Assembly (NCBI RefSeq): GCF_900114625.1
Contig: NZ_FOZL01000001.1
Coordinates: 1,984,001-2,048,000 of the forward strand
DNA length: 64,000 nucleotides
Reading direction: 5' to 3'
Source of the DNA: Granulicella pectinivorans
GTDB taxonomy: Bacteria > Acidobacteriota > Terriglobia > Terriglobales > Acidobacteriaceae
Shown in pieces: positions 17,004 through 26,452 of the stretch (positions are counted from its first letter, which is position 1; every line of letters starts with the position of its first letter). The position numbers were made by a program, and so were the translations under genes. Below the pieces are notes generated by a model that was not told where the DNA came from, searched no databases, and saw nothing but the letters and a program-made list of their open reading frames with translations.

Positions 17004-20000
17004 TTAGAACTGCAGCTTCAGGGCGAACTGCACGTTGCGGGGTTCGCCGTATCCGAGGCCGGGAGCGCCGGCACCGTTGCGGGTGTTGGTGATGCGACCG
17101 AAGGTGCTCGAGTTGATGTTCGAGACGGACGGGTTGGCGAGGTTGGCCTGGTTGGCGATGTTGAAGCACTCGACGCGGAACTCGCTCATGACCCGCTCGG
17201 TGATGGGCGTGTGCTTGAAGAGCGAGAAGTCGACGGCGCCGAAGCCGGGGCCGTAGAAGTTGTCGCGCTTGAGGTTTCCGTAGGTGCCGGGGGTTGGAAC
17301 TGCGAAGGATGCGTTGGCGTTGGTGAGGTACTGATACTGGCGGGTGCCGTTCGAAGCAGTGATCACCGTACGGCCAGCCAGAGGGCTGACGCCGGAGTAG
17401 TTGGGACGGTCCTTGAGCTGCTTGGTGGCGCTGTTGTCGGTCGAGACAAGAGGGCTGATGGGCGTGCCGCCGGAGAAGGTGTAGAGCGCGTTGGCCTGCC
17501 ATCCCTTGCTGATGCGCGGGAATGCGTGGAAGAGCTGCGGCACATCGTAGTAGGCGAAGCCGGTGACGGTGTTGCGGGTATCGAAGGTGCTGTTGCCATA
17601 GTCCTGATGGACGTTGTAGCTGTTCATCGGGGTGGTGGTGGAGGAGCCATCATCGAGGGAGTGGGCCCAGGTGTAGTTGAAGGTCGTGACGATACCGTGC
17701 CAGGGAGCCTGCTTGACGACGACCTGCAACGAGTTGAAGTTGGAGTCGGAGATGTTGCCAAGCTGGTTGATGCCGGCCAGCGACTTGCCGGTGGTGATGG
17801 ACTGGCCGGGGAAGGTGAGCTGCGGATAAGGACGGGCGCTGGCGGTGGAGGTGCCGTTGGCGACGGGCTGGTTGAGATCGATCAGGCCCAGGAGGCGATG
17901 ACCAGCGGTGCCGACGTACCCGACCGTGAGCAGGGTGGAGCGGGAGATCTGCTGTTCCACTCCGAGGCTGTAGGTCTCGGCGTAGGGGGTCTTGATGTTG
18001 GGGGTAACACCGAAGGCCCCGAGTTGCGGCGGGTTGGCTCCGATGAAGGGGTTGATGCCGGTCTGGAAGGTGACGTTGGAGGCGATGTAGGTGACGGCGG
18101 CGTTGGGGCCGGCGGGGTTGTTCTGGGTGTAGGAGTCGCCACCGTTGGTGGTGGTTCCGGAGACCATGGAGCTCATGCCGGGGACGTCGTAGAAGAGCCC
18201 ATAGGAACCACGGATGACGGTGGTGTTGTTCTCAAACGGCGAGTAGGCAAAGCCGAAGCGCGGTCCGAAGGAGCCATAGTAGTTGTTGTAGAGCGGGAGC
18301 TTGAAGCTTGGCGTGGAGCCGGGGACGAAGCTGTAGAGATCGTTCGCGGCATCATGCACCACGCCCGGGATGGTGTAGCGTACACCGAGGTTGAGGGTGA
18401 GTTTGGAGGTGGCCTTGAAGTCGTCCTGCGCCCACATGTCTTCGGTGTCGAGCAGGAAGATGCGTTCGGCGTTGCCCTGGAGGAGCTTGGCACCGTTGGC
18501 ATTGGTGGGAGTGCCGGCGAGGAAGTCGGCGATGTAGCTCAGCTGGCTGCAGGTGGCGGCGAGGCCGGCATTCTTGCAGTACGCGGTGGCAGCGGGGGTG
18601 AGGGCTCCGGCCGCGGTGTCCCAGGGGCCGCGGGTTCCGTCGAAGGTGAAGGAACCGCGCGCGTTGGAGAAGTAGATGAGATCGACGTTGGCGCGGCGGA
18701 ACTCGCCACCGAACTTGAGGGCGTGGCGGCCGAGCGTCCAGTGGAGGTTGTCGGTGACGTGGCCGGTGACGTCGGTGCGTCCCGAGGGCTGCGTGGCGCC
18801 GGTGATGTCGAAGCCGTTGACGGTGATGGTGGGCGCGCCGGCGGCGATGATGCCGGTGAGGCCGAGGTTGAGGCCGGCCGTGGCTGCGGGATTGAAGTTC
18901 TGGTTGGCGTCGTTGAAGGTCTGCTTGAAGTAGTTGGTGCCGAAGGTGATGATGTTGAGCAGGTTGGGGGTGAAGACCGAGGTCTGCACGATCGATGCGT
19001 TGTGGATGTGCATGGGCGCGGTCTGGAAGTACTCGGCGTAGTCGGATCCGGTGGGCGCGGTCTGCTTGCCGGTGGTGCCGATGTAGTGAATGGAGATGGA
19101 GTACTTATCCGAGAACTTGTGATCGAGCTTGATGACGCCGTTGAAGCTGTTGTAGTTGGAGGGGCCGTTGGCGAAGTAGTTGTTCGTGGTTGCGGGCCCG
19201 GTCTTGGAGTCGGCCGGGAAGAGAACGTTGTAGAGGCCCTGGCTGACGGGGTTGACCGCAACGGGTGCTCCGGCGGAGACGACTGGGTCGGTCATGAAGG
19301 ACTTTGCCTGGGCGAGCCATGCGTCGGAGAGAACGGTGTCGGTGAGGGCGACGTTGGCCTTGGCCACCTGAATTTCACCGGCGAGGAAGAGAAAGGTGTG
19401 ATCTTTCCAGATGGGGCCGCCGAGGGTGAAACCACCCTGGTGGTTGCGGATGAGGGGCTTCCGCGAGCCGATGGCGGCTACGGGCGAGATGGACGCGAAG
19501 AACTCGTTGCGATCGAAGTAGAAGACGTCGCCGTGGATGGAGTTGGTCCCGGACTTGAGCACCATGTTGGAGTTGGCGCCGGCGTTGCGGCCCTGATCGG
19601 CTTCGCCGCCGGACTGCATGGAGAACTGGTCGATGGCTTCGATGGGGATGAGGCCGCCGGCGACGGACTGGATGCCGCCCTGATTGGAGGCCACGATGCC
19701 GAGGTAGGCATCGACGTTGTCGACGCCGTCTACCTGGTAGTTGATGCTGGCGGTGCGGGATCCGTTGACGGAGCTGGAGATGTTGACGCCCGGCGTGAAC
19801 TTGATCATCTGGGTGAAGTTACGTCCGTTCATCGGCATCTCCTGCACGGACTTGGAGTCGATGACGGTGATGAGCGCGGCGGATGTGGTGTCAGTCTGGA
19901 CGCCGTTTGCTTTGACTTCGACGACCTCAGCCTGCGAACCGACGCGGAGCTCGATCTTGATATTGCGAACGACGGAGACGGCGATGTCGATGTTGTTGAG

Positions 20001-20273
20001 CTTGTTGGTTTCAAAGCCGGGAGCGGTCACGCTGAGGTTGTAGGTGCCGACCGGGAGTTCCGGGAAGTTGAAGTCGCCGCTCTTGCCGGAGACGGCGTTG
20101 AGTGCGAGACTGCTGGCCGGATTACTGAGCTGGACAGAAGCCCCGGCGACAACGGCACCCTGAGCGTCGACGACTGTTCCGGAGAGGGTGCCGCGGAATG
20201 TCTGCGCAAAGGCGTGCACGGAGAAGAGGAGAGCGAAGGCTAGGGCGAGATAGCGTTTCCGGAAAAGGGTCAT
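17004..20273 (-). CDS. Oar-like TonB-dependent receptor with carboxypeptidase-regulatory domain
   Basis: This 1089-residue outer-membrane receptor has a signal peptide to about residue 23 (HAFAQ). A carboxypeptidase regulatory-like domain follows (LSGTVVDAQGAVVAGASVQL; DFNFPELPVGTYNLSVTAPG). The plug contains VQEMPMNGRNFTQMIKFTPG and the conserved NMVLKSGTNSIHGDVFYFDR. The barrel ends in LKLQF with the outer-membrane terminal Phe. It belongs to the same family as the receptor at 11.4-15 kb but is a clearly different paralogue. It is transcribed away from a LacI-type regulator whose operon encodes a GH31 glycosidase and a transporter, so it may serve the same sugar. The substrate is unknown. 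Confidence 0.93.
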   Translation of the reverse strand: MTLFRKRYLALAFALLFSVHAFAQTFRGTLSGTVVDAQGAVVAGASVQLSNPASSLALNAVSGKSGDFNFPELPVGTYNLSVTAPGFETNKLNNIDIAVSVVRNIKIELRVGSQAEVVEVKANGVQTDTTSAALITVIDSKSVQEMPMNGRNFTQMIKFTPGVNISSSVNGSRTASINYQVDGVDNVDAYLGIVASNQGGIQSVAGGLIPIEAIDQFSMQSGGEADQGRNAGANSNMVLKSGTNSIHGDVFYFDRNEFFASISPVAAIGSRKPLIRNHQGGFTLGGPIWKDHTFLFLAGEIQVAKANVALTDTVLSDAWLAQAKSFMTDPVVSAGAPVAVNPVSQGLYNVLFPADSKTGPATTNNYFANGPSNYNSFNGVIKLDHKFSDKYSISIHYIGTTGKQTAPTGSDYAEYFQTAPMHIHNASIVQTSVFTPNLLNIITFGTNYFKQTFNDANQNFNPAATAGLNLGLTGIIAAGAPTITVNGFDITGATQPSGRTDVTGHVTDNLHWTLGRHALKFGGEFRRANVDLIYFSNARGSFTFDGTRGPWDTAAGALTPAATAYCKNAGLAATCSQLSYIADFLAGTPTNANGAKLLQGNAERIFLLDTEDMWAQDDFKATSKLTLNLGVRYTIPGVVHDAANDLYSFVPGSTPSFKLPLYNNYYGSFGPRFGFAYSPFENNTTVIRGSYGLFYDVPGMSSMVSGTTTNGGDSYTQNNPAGPNAAVTYIASNVTFQTGINPFIGANPPQLGAFGVTPNIKTPYAETYSLGVEQQISRSTLLTVGYVGTAGHRLLGLIDLNQPVANGTSTASARPYPQLTFPGQSITTGKSLAGINQLGNISDSNFNSLQVVVKQAPWHGIVTTFNYTWAHSLDDGSSTTTPMNSYNVHQDYGNSTFDTRNTVTGFAYYDVPQLFHAFPRISKGWQANALYTFSGGTPISPLVSTDNSATKQLKDRPNYSGVSPLAGRTVITASNGTRQYQYLTNANASFAVPTPGTYGNLKRDNFYGPGFGAVDFSLFKHTPITERVMSEFRVECFNIANQANLANPSVSNINSSTFGRITNTRNGAGAPGLGYGEPRNVQFALKLQF

Positions 20274-20480
20274 ATAGCTTGAGGCTCCTGGGCTTCAAAT
20301 CTCGGGTGTTTTCAAGACGCAAATAGCCGTCGACCCACTGGGCGCGGGTAGGGTAGACGACTGGTAAAGATGAGAAACGGGTGATTGGTCTAAAGCTATC
20401 GGTCAGCCATGGTGGCGTCAACTTAAATGTGAAATTTCAGTCATAAAAATCGTTCCTGGGATATCAGTAATCCAGCCTTA

Positions 20481-20492
20481 GTTACCGCTAAC
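20481..20492. promoter_or_regulatory. Candidate LacI-family operator
   Basis: GTTACCGCTAAC is an imperfect palindrome (10 of 12 symmetric positions) with a central CG, the usual shape of LacI/GalR operators. It lies 35 nt before the regulator ATG, in the gap between the regulator and the divergent TonB receptor. Confidence 0.4.
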
Positions 20493-20527
20493 CCGTGGGA
20501 GACGGCAGTGATACAAAGGATGCTGTT

Positions 20528-21565
20528 ATGGATGAGCCTTTGCGAAAGCCGTACTCCGCGCCGATCAGCCTGAAGCAGCTTGCGGAGTATCTGAAGCTGT
20601 CGCCTGCAACGGTTTCGCTGGTGGTGAACAATGCGCCGCATGTGCGGACGATTGCGAAGGCTACGCGGGCGCGGGTGCTGGAGGCGGCGAAGGAGCTGAA
20701 CTACAGGCCGAACAGCCTGGCTCGATCGCTGCGAACGCGGCAGACGTTTACGATCGGCGTGATTGTGCCGGAGTTGAGCGAAGGGTACTTCACGATTCTC
20801 ATGAACGCGGTGGAGAGTTCGTTGCTGCAGGCGGGGTATCTGCATTTTGTGGTGAGCCACCAGTGGCAGCCGGACCTGATCGATGAGTATCCAAAGTTGT
20901 TGCTGAATCGTTTCGTCGATGGGCTTCTGCTGGTGAATACGGAGCTGCACCAGGCGGTGAATGTGCCGGTGGTATCGATCTCCGGGCATAAGAAGATGCA
21001 GGGTGTGACGAACATTCTGCTGAACCACGACCGGTCGGCGATGCTGGCGTTAAAGCATTTGTACGATCTGGGGCACAGGCGCATCGCGTTCATGCGAGGG
21101 CAGAGGCATGTGTCGGATTCGCAGTCCAGATGGGAGAGCACGATGGGACGCGCGCAGGAGATTGGGATCGAGGTGGATCCGGAGCTGTGTATTTATCTTG
21201 AAGCGAACTCCTGGTTGCCGGAGCTGGGGTACGGGCCGACGCGGGATTTGTTGAGCCGCCGGCGGGATTTCACGGCGTTATTCTGCTTCAACGATACGGC
21301 TGCGCTGGGGGCGATCCGGGCGATTGCGGATGCGGGGCTCTCGTGCCCGGGCGACATCTCGGTGGTGGGTTTCGACGACATTGCCGTGGCGGCGTATCAT
21401 CTGCCGAGTCTGACTACGGTGCGTCAGCCGCTGCGACAGATGGGCGAGATCGCGGCGCAGTTGTTGATCAAACGGATTCAGAACCCGAACGAAGAATATG
21501 CGGATGCGATTCATTTCGATCCGGAGTTGATGGCGCGGGAGTCTACGCGCGAGGTGAGTGGATGA
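20528..21565 (+). CDS. LacI family transcriptional regulator
   Basis: This 345-residue regulator has an N-terminal LacI helix-turn-helix and hinge (ISLKQLAEYLKLSPATVSLVVN, then NYRPNSLARSLRT). A periplasmic-binding-protein-like sugar sensor follows (TIGVIVPELSEGYFTILM, HLYDLGHRRIAFMRG, FTALFCFNDTAALGAIRA, ISVVGFDDIAVAAYHLPSLT). The length is normal. AAAGGA lies 7 nt before the ATG at 20528, favouring it over an upstream GTG at 20495. Its stop overlaps the start of the GH31 gene (ATGA). It probably represses this operon, and possibly the divergent receptor, until a sugar derived from the GH31 reaction binds. Confidence 0.93.
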   Translation: MDEPLRKPYSAPISLKQLAEYLKLSPATVSLVVNNAPHVRTIAKATRARVLEAAKELNYRPNSLARSLRTRQTFTIGVIVPELSEGYFTILMNAVESSLLQAGYLHFVVSHQWQPDLIDEYPKLLLNRFVDGLLLVNTELHQAVNVPVVSISGHKKMQGVTNILLNHDRSAMLALKHLYDLGHRRIAFMRGQRHVSDSQSRWESTMGRAQEIGIEVDPELCIYLEANSWLPELGYGPTRDLLSRRRDFTALFCFNDTAALGAIRAIADAGLSCPGDISVVGFDDIAVAAYHLPSLTTVRQPLRQMGEIAAQLLIKRIQNPNEEYADAIHFDPELMARESTREVSG

Positions 21566-23925
21566 TTGTGATGCGTGTGTGTCGAGTGCTCTTGTTGGCG
21601 GCGATCGTGCCGGTTGCGTTTGGGCAGAGCATGATTCTGGAGCGCAGGGAAGCGACGGTGATGGTCGAGCCGTATGCTCCGAATGTGGTGCGGGTGACGC
21701 TGAGTCTGTTGCGTGCCGATGCCGTTGGGGCGCCTGGATATGGGATTACGGCCAAGCCGCTGGCGGAGGGATGGACGCGGGAGAGCGGCGCTGGCGGGGA
21801 TGTGCTGCGGTCGGCGCGGATGGTGGTGACGGTGTCTCCGCAGAGCGGAGGGCAGCCGCCGACGGGAACGCGGGCGGATATCGCGAAGTTCTTCAATGGG
21901 TCGACGCCGGGTGTGGGGCTTTCGATCAAGACGCCTGAGGGCGCGACGCTGGTGAAGATGGCTGGGTGGCAGATGTCGGTGCCGAACCACAAGGATGGGA
22001 ATGCGGGTGTGTTGAACGACCGGCGGGCGGGCGACGCTCCGTTCTACCAGGTGGGCGCTACGTTTGTTTCGCCGAAGGATGAGCATACGTATGGACTGGG
22101 ACAGAATCAGGAAGGATACCTGGATCGTCGCGGGCATGTGGTGCGGTGTGCGCATGACTACGACGCTCCGGCAGGGCAGAGTGTATGTGTGCCTTTTGTC
22201 GTTACAAATAAAGGGTATGGGTTGTTGTGGGACAATCCTTCGAAGACGACGGTGGCGTTTGGGTTCAACGATGTGACGCGGTGGACGTCCGATGTTGGGC
22301 AGAGGGTTAGTTTCTTTGTGATCGCTGGCAAGACCTATGACGAGATCTACGAGGGATACAGGCTGCTGACGGGCGACACGCCGATGCTGCCGAAGTCGGC
22401 GTATGGGTATATCCAGTGCAAGCAGCGGTACTCGACGCAGGAGGAGTTGATGGCGGTGGCGCAGGGGTATCGCGACCGGCATCTGCCTGCGGATGTGTTG
22501 GTGATCGACTGGTTCCACTATACGAAGATGGGTGAGATGGATATGGATCCGGCGAAGTGGCCCGATCCGGCGGGAATGAACGCGAAGCTGCATGCGATGA
22601 ACTTCCATACGATGATCAGCGTGTGGCCGCGGTTCATTCCGGAGGATCGCTACTATGCGACGGTGAAGAAGAATGGGTGGTTCGAGCAGCTTGCGGACGG
22701 CACGCCGACCAATGGGCTGCCGTATGACCGGGCGGGCGCGGACATCGATACGACCAACCCGGATGCGGCGAAGTGGTACTGGGATGTGATCAGGGACAAC
22801 TACGTGGCGAAGGGTTTCGACTCGTTCTGGGCGGATGAGACGGAGCCGGATCTGCCGCCGAATGGAAGCTACTTTCATGTGGGGCCCGGGACGCAGTTCT
22901 TCAATGTGTATCCGCTGTTTCATACGGCTTCGATTTATAACGGGTTTCGCAAGGATCTGAAGACGCGTGCGCTGATTCTGGCTAGGGACTCTTATCTTGG
23001 GGCGCAGCATAACGGGACGATCTTCTGGTCGTCGGACATCAATGGGAACTGGGATACGTTGAAGAGGCAGGTGCCGACGGGGATCAATTTCGTTGCGTCG
23101 GGGATGCCGTACTGGAGTACGGATATCGGTGGGTGGCAGTATCTGCCGGAGCAGCATACGCCGGACCGTCCGGCGCTGTTGGATGGGTCGGATGCGCGGG
23201 ATGTGATCGGGCACTACGAAGACTATCCGGAGCTGTATACGCGGTGGTTCGAGTATGGTGCGTTTCAGCCGAACTTCCGCTCGCATGGAAGCCGCACACA
23301 GAACGAGGTTTGGTCGTATGGCAAGCAGGCTGAGCCGATCCTGGAGAAGTATCTGCGGCTGCGTTATCAGTTGATGCCGTATTTGTATTCGCTTGGGTAC
23401 ATGAGCCATAGGACGGGCGCTCCGTTTATGCGTGGGCTGTTCATGGACTTTGGCGCGGATCCGAAGGTGGCGGATATTGGCGATGAGTATATGTTTGGGC
23501 CCGCGCTGCTGGTTGCTCCGGTGGTGGAGCAGGGCATGACGACGCGGGAGGTGTATCTGCCCGCGGGTGCGGACTGGTACAACTTCTGGACGAAGAAGAA
23601 GTACAGCGGTGGGCAGACGATTGCGGTCGATGCTCCGATCGATACGCTGCCGGTCTTTGTGCGGGCGGGATCGATCCTTCCTCTGGGAAGCCCTGTGGAG
23701 AGTACGAACGAAGAGCAGACGATTGCGGTGCTGGAGGTGTATCCGGGAGCGGATGCGGACTTTACGCTTTATCGCGACGATGGCACAACGTATGCCTATG
23801 AGCAGGGGGCGTCGCAGTTGACGCATCTGCACTGGTCGGAGGCGAAGAAGGCTCTGGCGCGTACGGGGGCGGAGCTGCCTGCGGGCTCGGCGGCGGAGAT
23901 CAGGGTTATCCGTGAGAGACGCTGA
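21562..23925 (+). CDS. GH31 family glycosidase (alpha-xylosidase/alpha-glucosidase type)
   Basis: This 787-residue exported enzyme is of glycoside hydrolase family 31. A short signal peptide ends near AFGQ. The N-terminal beta-sandwich is followed by the TIM barrel. LPADVLVIDWFHYTKMGEMD marks the start of the barrel, GFDSFWADETEPD holds the predicted nucleophile Asp425, and FWSSDINGNWDTL holds the probable acid/base Asp492. RSHGSRTQNEVW and YLRLRYQLMPYLYSLGY are typical late-barrel blocks. The C-terminal beta domain (PVFVRAGSILPLG) is complete. The family mostly releases alpha-xylose or alpha-glucose from oligosaccharides such as xyloglucan. It overlaps the regulator gene by 4 nt and the transporter gene by 14 nt, so the three are one operon. 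Confidence 0.92.
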   Translation: MIVMRVCRVLLLAAIVPVAFGQSMILERREATVMVEPYAPNVVRVTLSLLRADAVGAPGYGITAKPLAEGWTRESGAGGDVLRSARMVVTVSPQSGGQPPTGTRADIAKFFNGSTPGVGLSIKTPEGATLVKMAGWQMSVPNHKDGNAGVLNDRRAGDAPFYQVGATFVSPKDEHTYGLGQNQEGYLDRRGHVVRCAHDYDAPAGQSVCVPFVVTNKGYGLLWDNPSKTTVAFGFNDVTRWTSDVGQRVSFFVIAGKTYDEIYEGYRLLTGDTPMLPKSAYGYIQCKQRYSTQEELMAVAQGYRDRHLPADVLVIDWFHYTKMGEMDMDPAKWPDPAGMNAKLHAMNFHTMISVWPRFIPEDRYYATVKKNGWFEQLADGTPTNGLPYDRAGADIDTTNPDAAKWYWDVIRDNYVAKGFDSFWADETEPDLPPNGSYFHVGPGTQFFNVYPLFHTASIYNGFRKDLKTRALILARDSYLGAQHNGTIFWSSDINGNWDTLKRQVPTGINFVASGMPYWSTDIGGWQYLPEQHTPDRPALLDGSDARDVIGHYEDYPELYTRWFEYGAFQPNFRSHGSRTQNEVWSYGKQAEPILEKYLRLRYQLMPYLYSLGYMSHRTGAPFMRGLFMDFGADPKVADIGDEYMFGPALLVAPVVEQGMTTREVYLPAGADWYNFWTKKKYSGGQTIAVDAPIDTLPVFVRAGSILPLGSPVESTNEEQTIAVLEVYPGADADFTLYRDDGTTYAYEQGASQLTHLHWSEAKKALARTGAELPAGSAAEIRVIRERR

Positions 23926-25054
23926 TGGAGGCTGGCCGCGCGCCTCGAGCGTGGTGCTGTATGCGGCGTTCGCCATGACGGGTTTCGCCACAGCTCTGCT
24001 GGGCGCGACCCTGCCGGCGCTGGCGGTGCGGTGGCAACTGACGGATGGGCGTGCCGGATTTCTGTTCCTGATGATCTTTCTTGGGTCGTCGGTGGGTGCG
24101 CTGGTGAGCCGTGGCAGGCCGGCTTCGTCGGTGGCTCGAGGGCTGGCAATCACGGCTCCGGCGTGTGTGGGGCTGGCGTTTGCGGCGGGCTGGATGGTGT
24201 TTCCGGTTGCGTTTTTCTATGGGCTTGGGCTGGGGATCGCGATGACTTCGATCAGCCTGTTGCGCTCCGCGCGATGCACGAAGAGCAGGGTGCGGGAGAT
24301 GAACCGGCTGAACCTCATCTGGGCCCTGGGCGCGTTCGCCTGTCCGTCGCTGGCCAATGCGGCGCTGCGGTTCCGTGGCGCGCGGACGCTGCTGACCGGG
24401 CTTGGGGTGGTCTTCGTTGTGTTTCTGGTTTGGACTGTCCTGGTCGAGGTGGGCAAGATGCCCATCATCGAATCGCGGGGAAAGACGCTGCGTGCGGGTG
24501 GCATGCGGCTGCCGGTTACAGTTGCTTTGCTGACGCTGCTGGCGATCGGCCTCGAGAGTTCTACGGGGGCGTGGATCGCGACGTATGCCGAACGGCTGCG
24601 CCAGGGCTTCGAAGCCCCTGTCGCGGCGGCTTCGGTGTTCTGGCTGGGCCTGCTGGCCGGCCGTGCCCTTCATGCAACAAAAGCAGTTACAAAACTGCAT
24701 GAGCGGACGCTTCTGCGTGCGGATGTCGCGATTGCCGCTGCGGGATGCTGTGTGCTGGCTCTGAGCGGTGGGCCGGCGATGCTGTTGGTTGCCGCGGGCC
24801 TGATCGGGTTTGGAGTGGGGCCTGTCTATCCGTTGCTGATGGCTGCCGTGCTGCCTCGTATCGCGGGGAACATGATCTTCGTGATGGCGGGGTTGGGTGG
24901 GACGGTGTTTCCTTTGATCACCGGGGCGGTTTCCGCACGGGCGGGGTCGCTGCGGGTGGGGATGCTGGTGCCCACCGCGGCGGGGATCGCGATGCTGGCG
25001 CTGGTGCCGGTGGTTTCGTTGCAGTTGAAGAGGATGGAGGGTGGGGCTGGGTAG
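23912..25054 (+). CDS. MFS transporter
   Basis: This 380-residue membrane protein has many hydrophobic segments, about 12 predicted. It includes an MFS-like first helix pair (GFATALLGATLPALAVRWQL) and a loop 2-3 region (DGRAGFLFLMIFLGSSVGAL). GRALHATK and PVYPLLMAAVLPRIAG fall in the second half. It starts at a GTG that overlaps the GH31 gene by 14 nt, which implies translational coupling. Its position at the end of the LacI-GH31 operon suggests uptake of the released sugar. Some members of this sub-family are sugar permeases of the FucP/GlcP type, but that is inferred. Confidence 0.85.
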   Translation: MRDADGGWPRASSVVLYAAFAMTGFATALLGATLPALAVRWQLTDGRAGFLFLMIFLGSSVGALVSRGRPASSVARGLAITAPACVGLAFAAGWMVFPVAFFYGLGLGIAMTSISLLRSARCTKSRVREMNRLNLIWALGAFACPSLANAALRFRGARTLLTGLGVVFVVFLVWTVLVEVGKMPIIESRGKTLRAGGMRLPVTVALLTLLAIGLESSTGAWIATYAERLRQGFEAPVAAASVFWLGLLAGRALHATKAVTKLHERTLLRADVAIAAAGCCVLALSGGPAMLLVAAGLIGFGVGPVYPLLMAAVLPRIAGNMIFVMAGLGGTVFPLITGAVSARAGSLRVGMLVPTAAGIAMLALVPVVSLQLKRMEGGAG

Positions 25055-25100
25055 TGTTGCGTTGGTGCTTGATGATCCTGGGTGACTTTGATGTGGTTGC

Positions 25101-25127
25101 CCTTGTCCGGGCTTAGCCCGGACAAGG
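25101..25127. terminator. Perfect hairpin downstream of the MFS gene
   Basis: A 12-bp perfect stem (25101-25112 with 25116-25127) with a TTA loop lies 46 nt after the transporter stop. There is no run of T after it, so it may be a terminator, an mRNA-stabilising hairpin or a repeat end. Confidence 0.5.
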
Positions 25128-25152
25128 CTCATGAACAAAAGCAAACGAAGAA

Positions 25153-25240
25153 GCAGATCCCCTTCGGGATGACAACCAAAGGGGCAACCGCAACCGCAAC
25201 CGCAACTGCAAGAGGCAACGGCAACTGCAAAAGGCAACGA
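25153..25240. repeat. Short interspersed motif followed by a GCAACC hexamer array
   Basis: The segment starts with a GATCCCCTTCGGGATGACA block, a form of short intergenic repeat seen in many environmental genomes. It continues into three GCAACC hexamers from 25184 and then degenerate GCAACT/GGCAAC units to 25240. The sequence lies wholly in the gap between two convergent transporter genes. Confidence 0.6.
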
Positions 25241-25258
25241 CGATCCGGTGGATGTCGA

Positions 25259-26452
25259 CTAGGCGGTTTCGGCTTCCTTGTCGGAGAAGACGGCCAGGAA
25301 GAGGAGCAGGACTGCTCCGGAGAGGGACGCGGCGAAGATCCAGATGGCGTTCCAGTTATGGCCGCCACTCGTGGCGTAGGCGTCGACGACGCGGCCGGAG
25401 ACCCAGGATCCGATGAACATGCCCAGGCCATAGGTGATGAGGGTGATGGTGCCCTGCGCTGCGGCGCGGAGGGCGGGAGCGGCCTTGCGGTCGATGTAGA
25501 TCTGGCCGGTGACGAAGAAGAAGTCGTAGCAGACACCGTGGAGCAGGATGCCGGTCCAAAAGAGAGGCATCGCGCCGGTGGGGGCTCCGTAGGCGAAGCA
25601 GAGGTAACGCACGACCCATGCCGCCATGCCGACGCCGAGCATGTACTTGACGCCGAGACGGCGGAAGAAGAAGGGGATGAGGATCATGAAGAAGAGCTCG
25701 GAGCCCTGGCCGAAGGCCATCTTGCCCGCCGCGTTGACGACGCCTTTTTCATTGAGGAAGAGGTTGGTGAAGGCGTAGTAGAACTGCAGCGGGATGCAGA
25801 TGAGCAGGGAGGCAAGGGCGAAGACGGCGGTCGACTTCTCGGTGAAGATGAGCCAGGCTTCCTTGGGGAAGATGCTGGAGAAGGAGAGCTTGCCTCCGGC
25901 ACCGAGAGGCGGCGTGCTGGGCAGGGTGAGGCAGTAGAGAGCCATGAGCGCGGAGGCGGCGCCGGCGATCTGCATGGGGATGGCCGTGGCTTCGAGCTTG
26001 AGCGAGCCGATGGTGACGCCGGCGACGATCCAGCCAGCGGTGCCGAGGACGCGGATGGGGCCGAACTCCTTCTTGGGGTCGGTCATCTGGCGGAAGGCGA
26101 GCGAGTTGGTGAGTGCGAGGGTCGGCATGAAGCAGAAGCAATAGAGGATGAGGAGGCCGTAGAGGGGCGCGAAGTCGACCTGGCGTGAGGCAGCGTAGAG
26201 GAGGATGGATCCGCCGAGATGGAGCGCGGCGAGAATCTTCTGGGTGGCGAAGAGCTTATCGGCGACGAGGCCGACGAAGAACGGGGCGAAGATGGCTCCA
26301 AGTGCGGTGGTGCCGGCGGCCCAGCCGATCTGCTGGCCGGAGAGATGGAGTCCACGGCTGAGCCATGTGCTGAGCGTTACGTACCAGGCCCCCCAGATTA
26401 AGTACTCCAGAAACATCATGGCGCTCAAACGCGCTTGCATCGAAAAGTTCAT
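25259..26452 (-). CDS. Nucleoside:H+ symporter-like MFS permease
   Basis: This 397-residue integral membrane protein resembles the NupG/XapB nucleoside-proton symporters (Nuc_H_symport). The N terminus (FLEYLIWGAWYVTLSTWLS, then LSGQQIGWAAGTTALGAIFAPFFVGLVADKLF) and the central FGPIRVLGTAGWI are characteristic. GVCYDFFFVTGQIYIDRKA fits helix 10. About 12 spans are expected. The ATG at 26452 is chosen because AAGGA lies 6 nt upstream; a TTG at 26509 would add 19 polar residues. It is convergent with the sugar transporter gene. Relatives in gut and soil bacteria often sit in sugar clusters, so a sugar substrate is also possible. Confidence 0.85.
   Translation of the reverse strand: MNFSMQARLSAMMFLEYLIWGAWYVTLSTWLSRGLHLSGQQIGWAAGTTALGAIFAPFFVGLVADKLFATQKILAALHLGGSILLYAASRQVDFAPLYGLLILYCFCFMPTLALTNSLAFRQMTDPKKEFGPIRVLGTAGWIVAGVTIGSLKLEATAIPMQIAGAASALMALYCLTLPSTPPLGAGGKLSFSSIFPKEAWLIFTEKSTAVFALASLLICIPLQFYYAFTNLFLNEKGVVNAAGKMAFGQGSELFFMILIPFFFRRLGVKYMLGVGMAAWVVRYLCFAYGAPTGAMPLFWTGILLHGVCYDFFFVTGQIYIDRKAAPALRAAAQGTITLITYGLGMFIGSWVSGRVVDAYATSGGHNWNAIWIFAASLSGAVLLLFLAVFSDKEAETA

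Noticed and set aside
16989..20243. A 1084-codon plus-strand frame opposite the second TonB receptor
   Set aside because: The composition is that of an antisense shadow (Gly/Val/Asp/Glu repeats), while the minus strand encodes a complete receptor with plug and terminal Phe.
21511..24153. An 880-codon minus-strand frame opposite the GH31 gene
   Set aside because: It is Arg-rich shadow sequence. The plus strand has catalytic GH31 motifs and operon overlaps.
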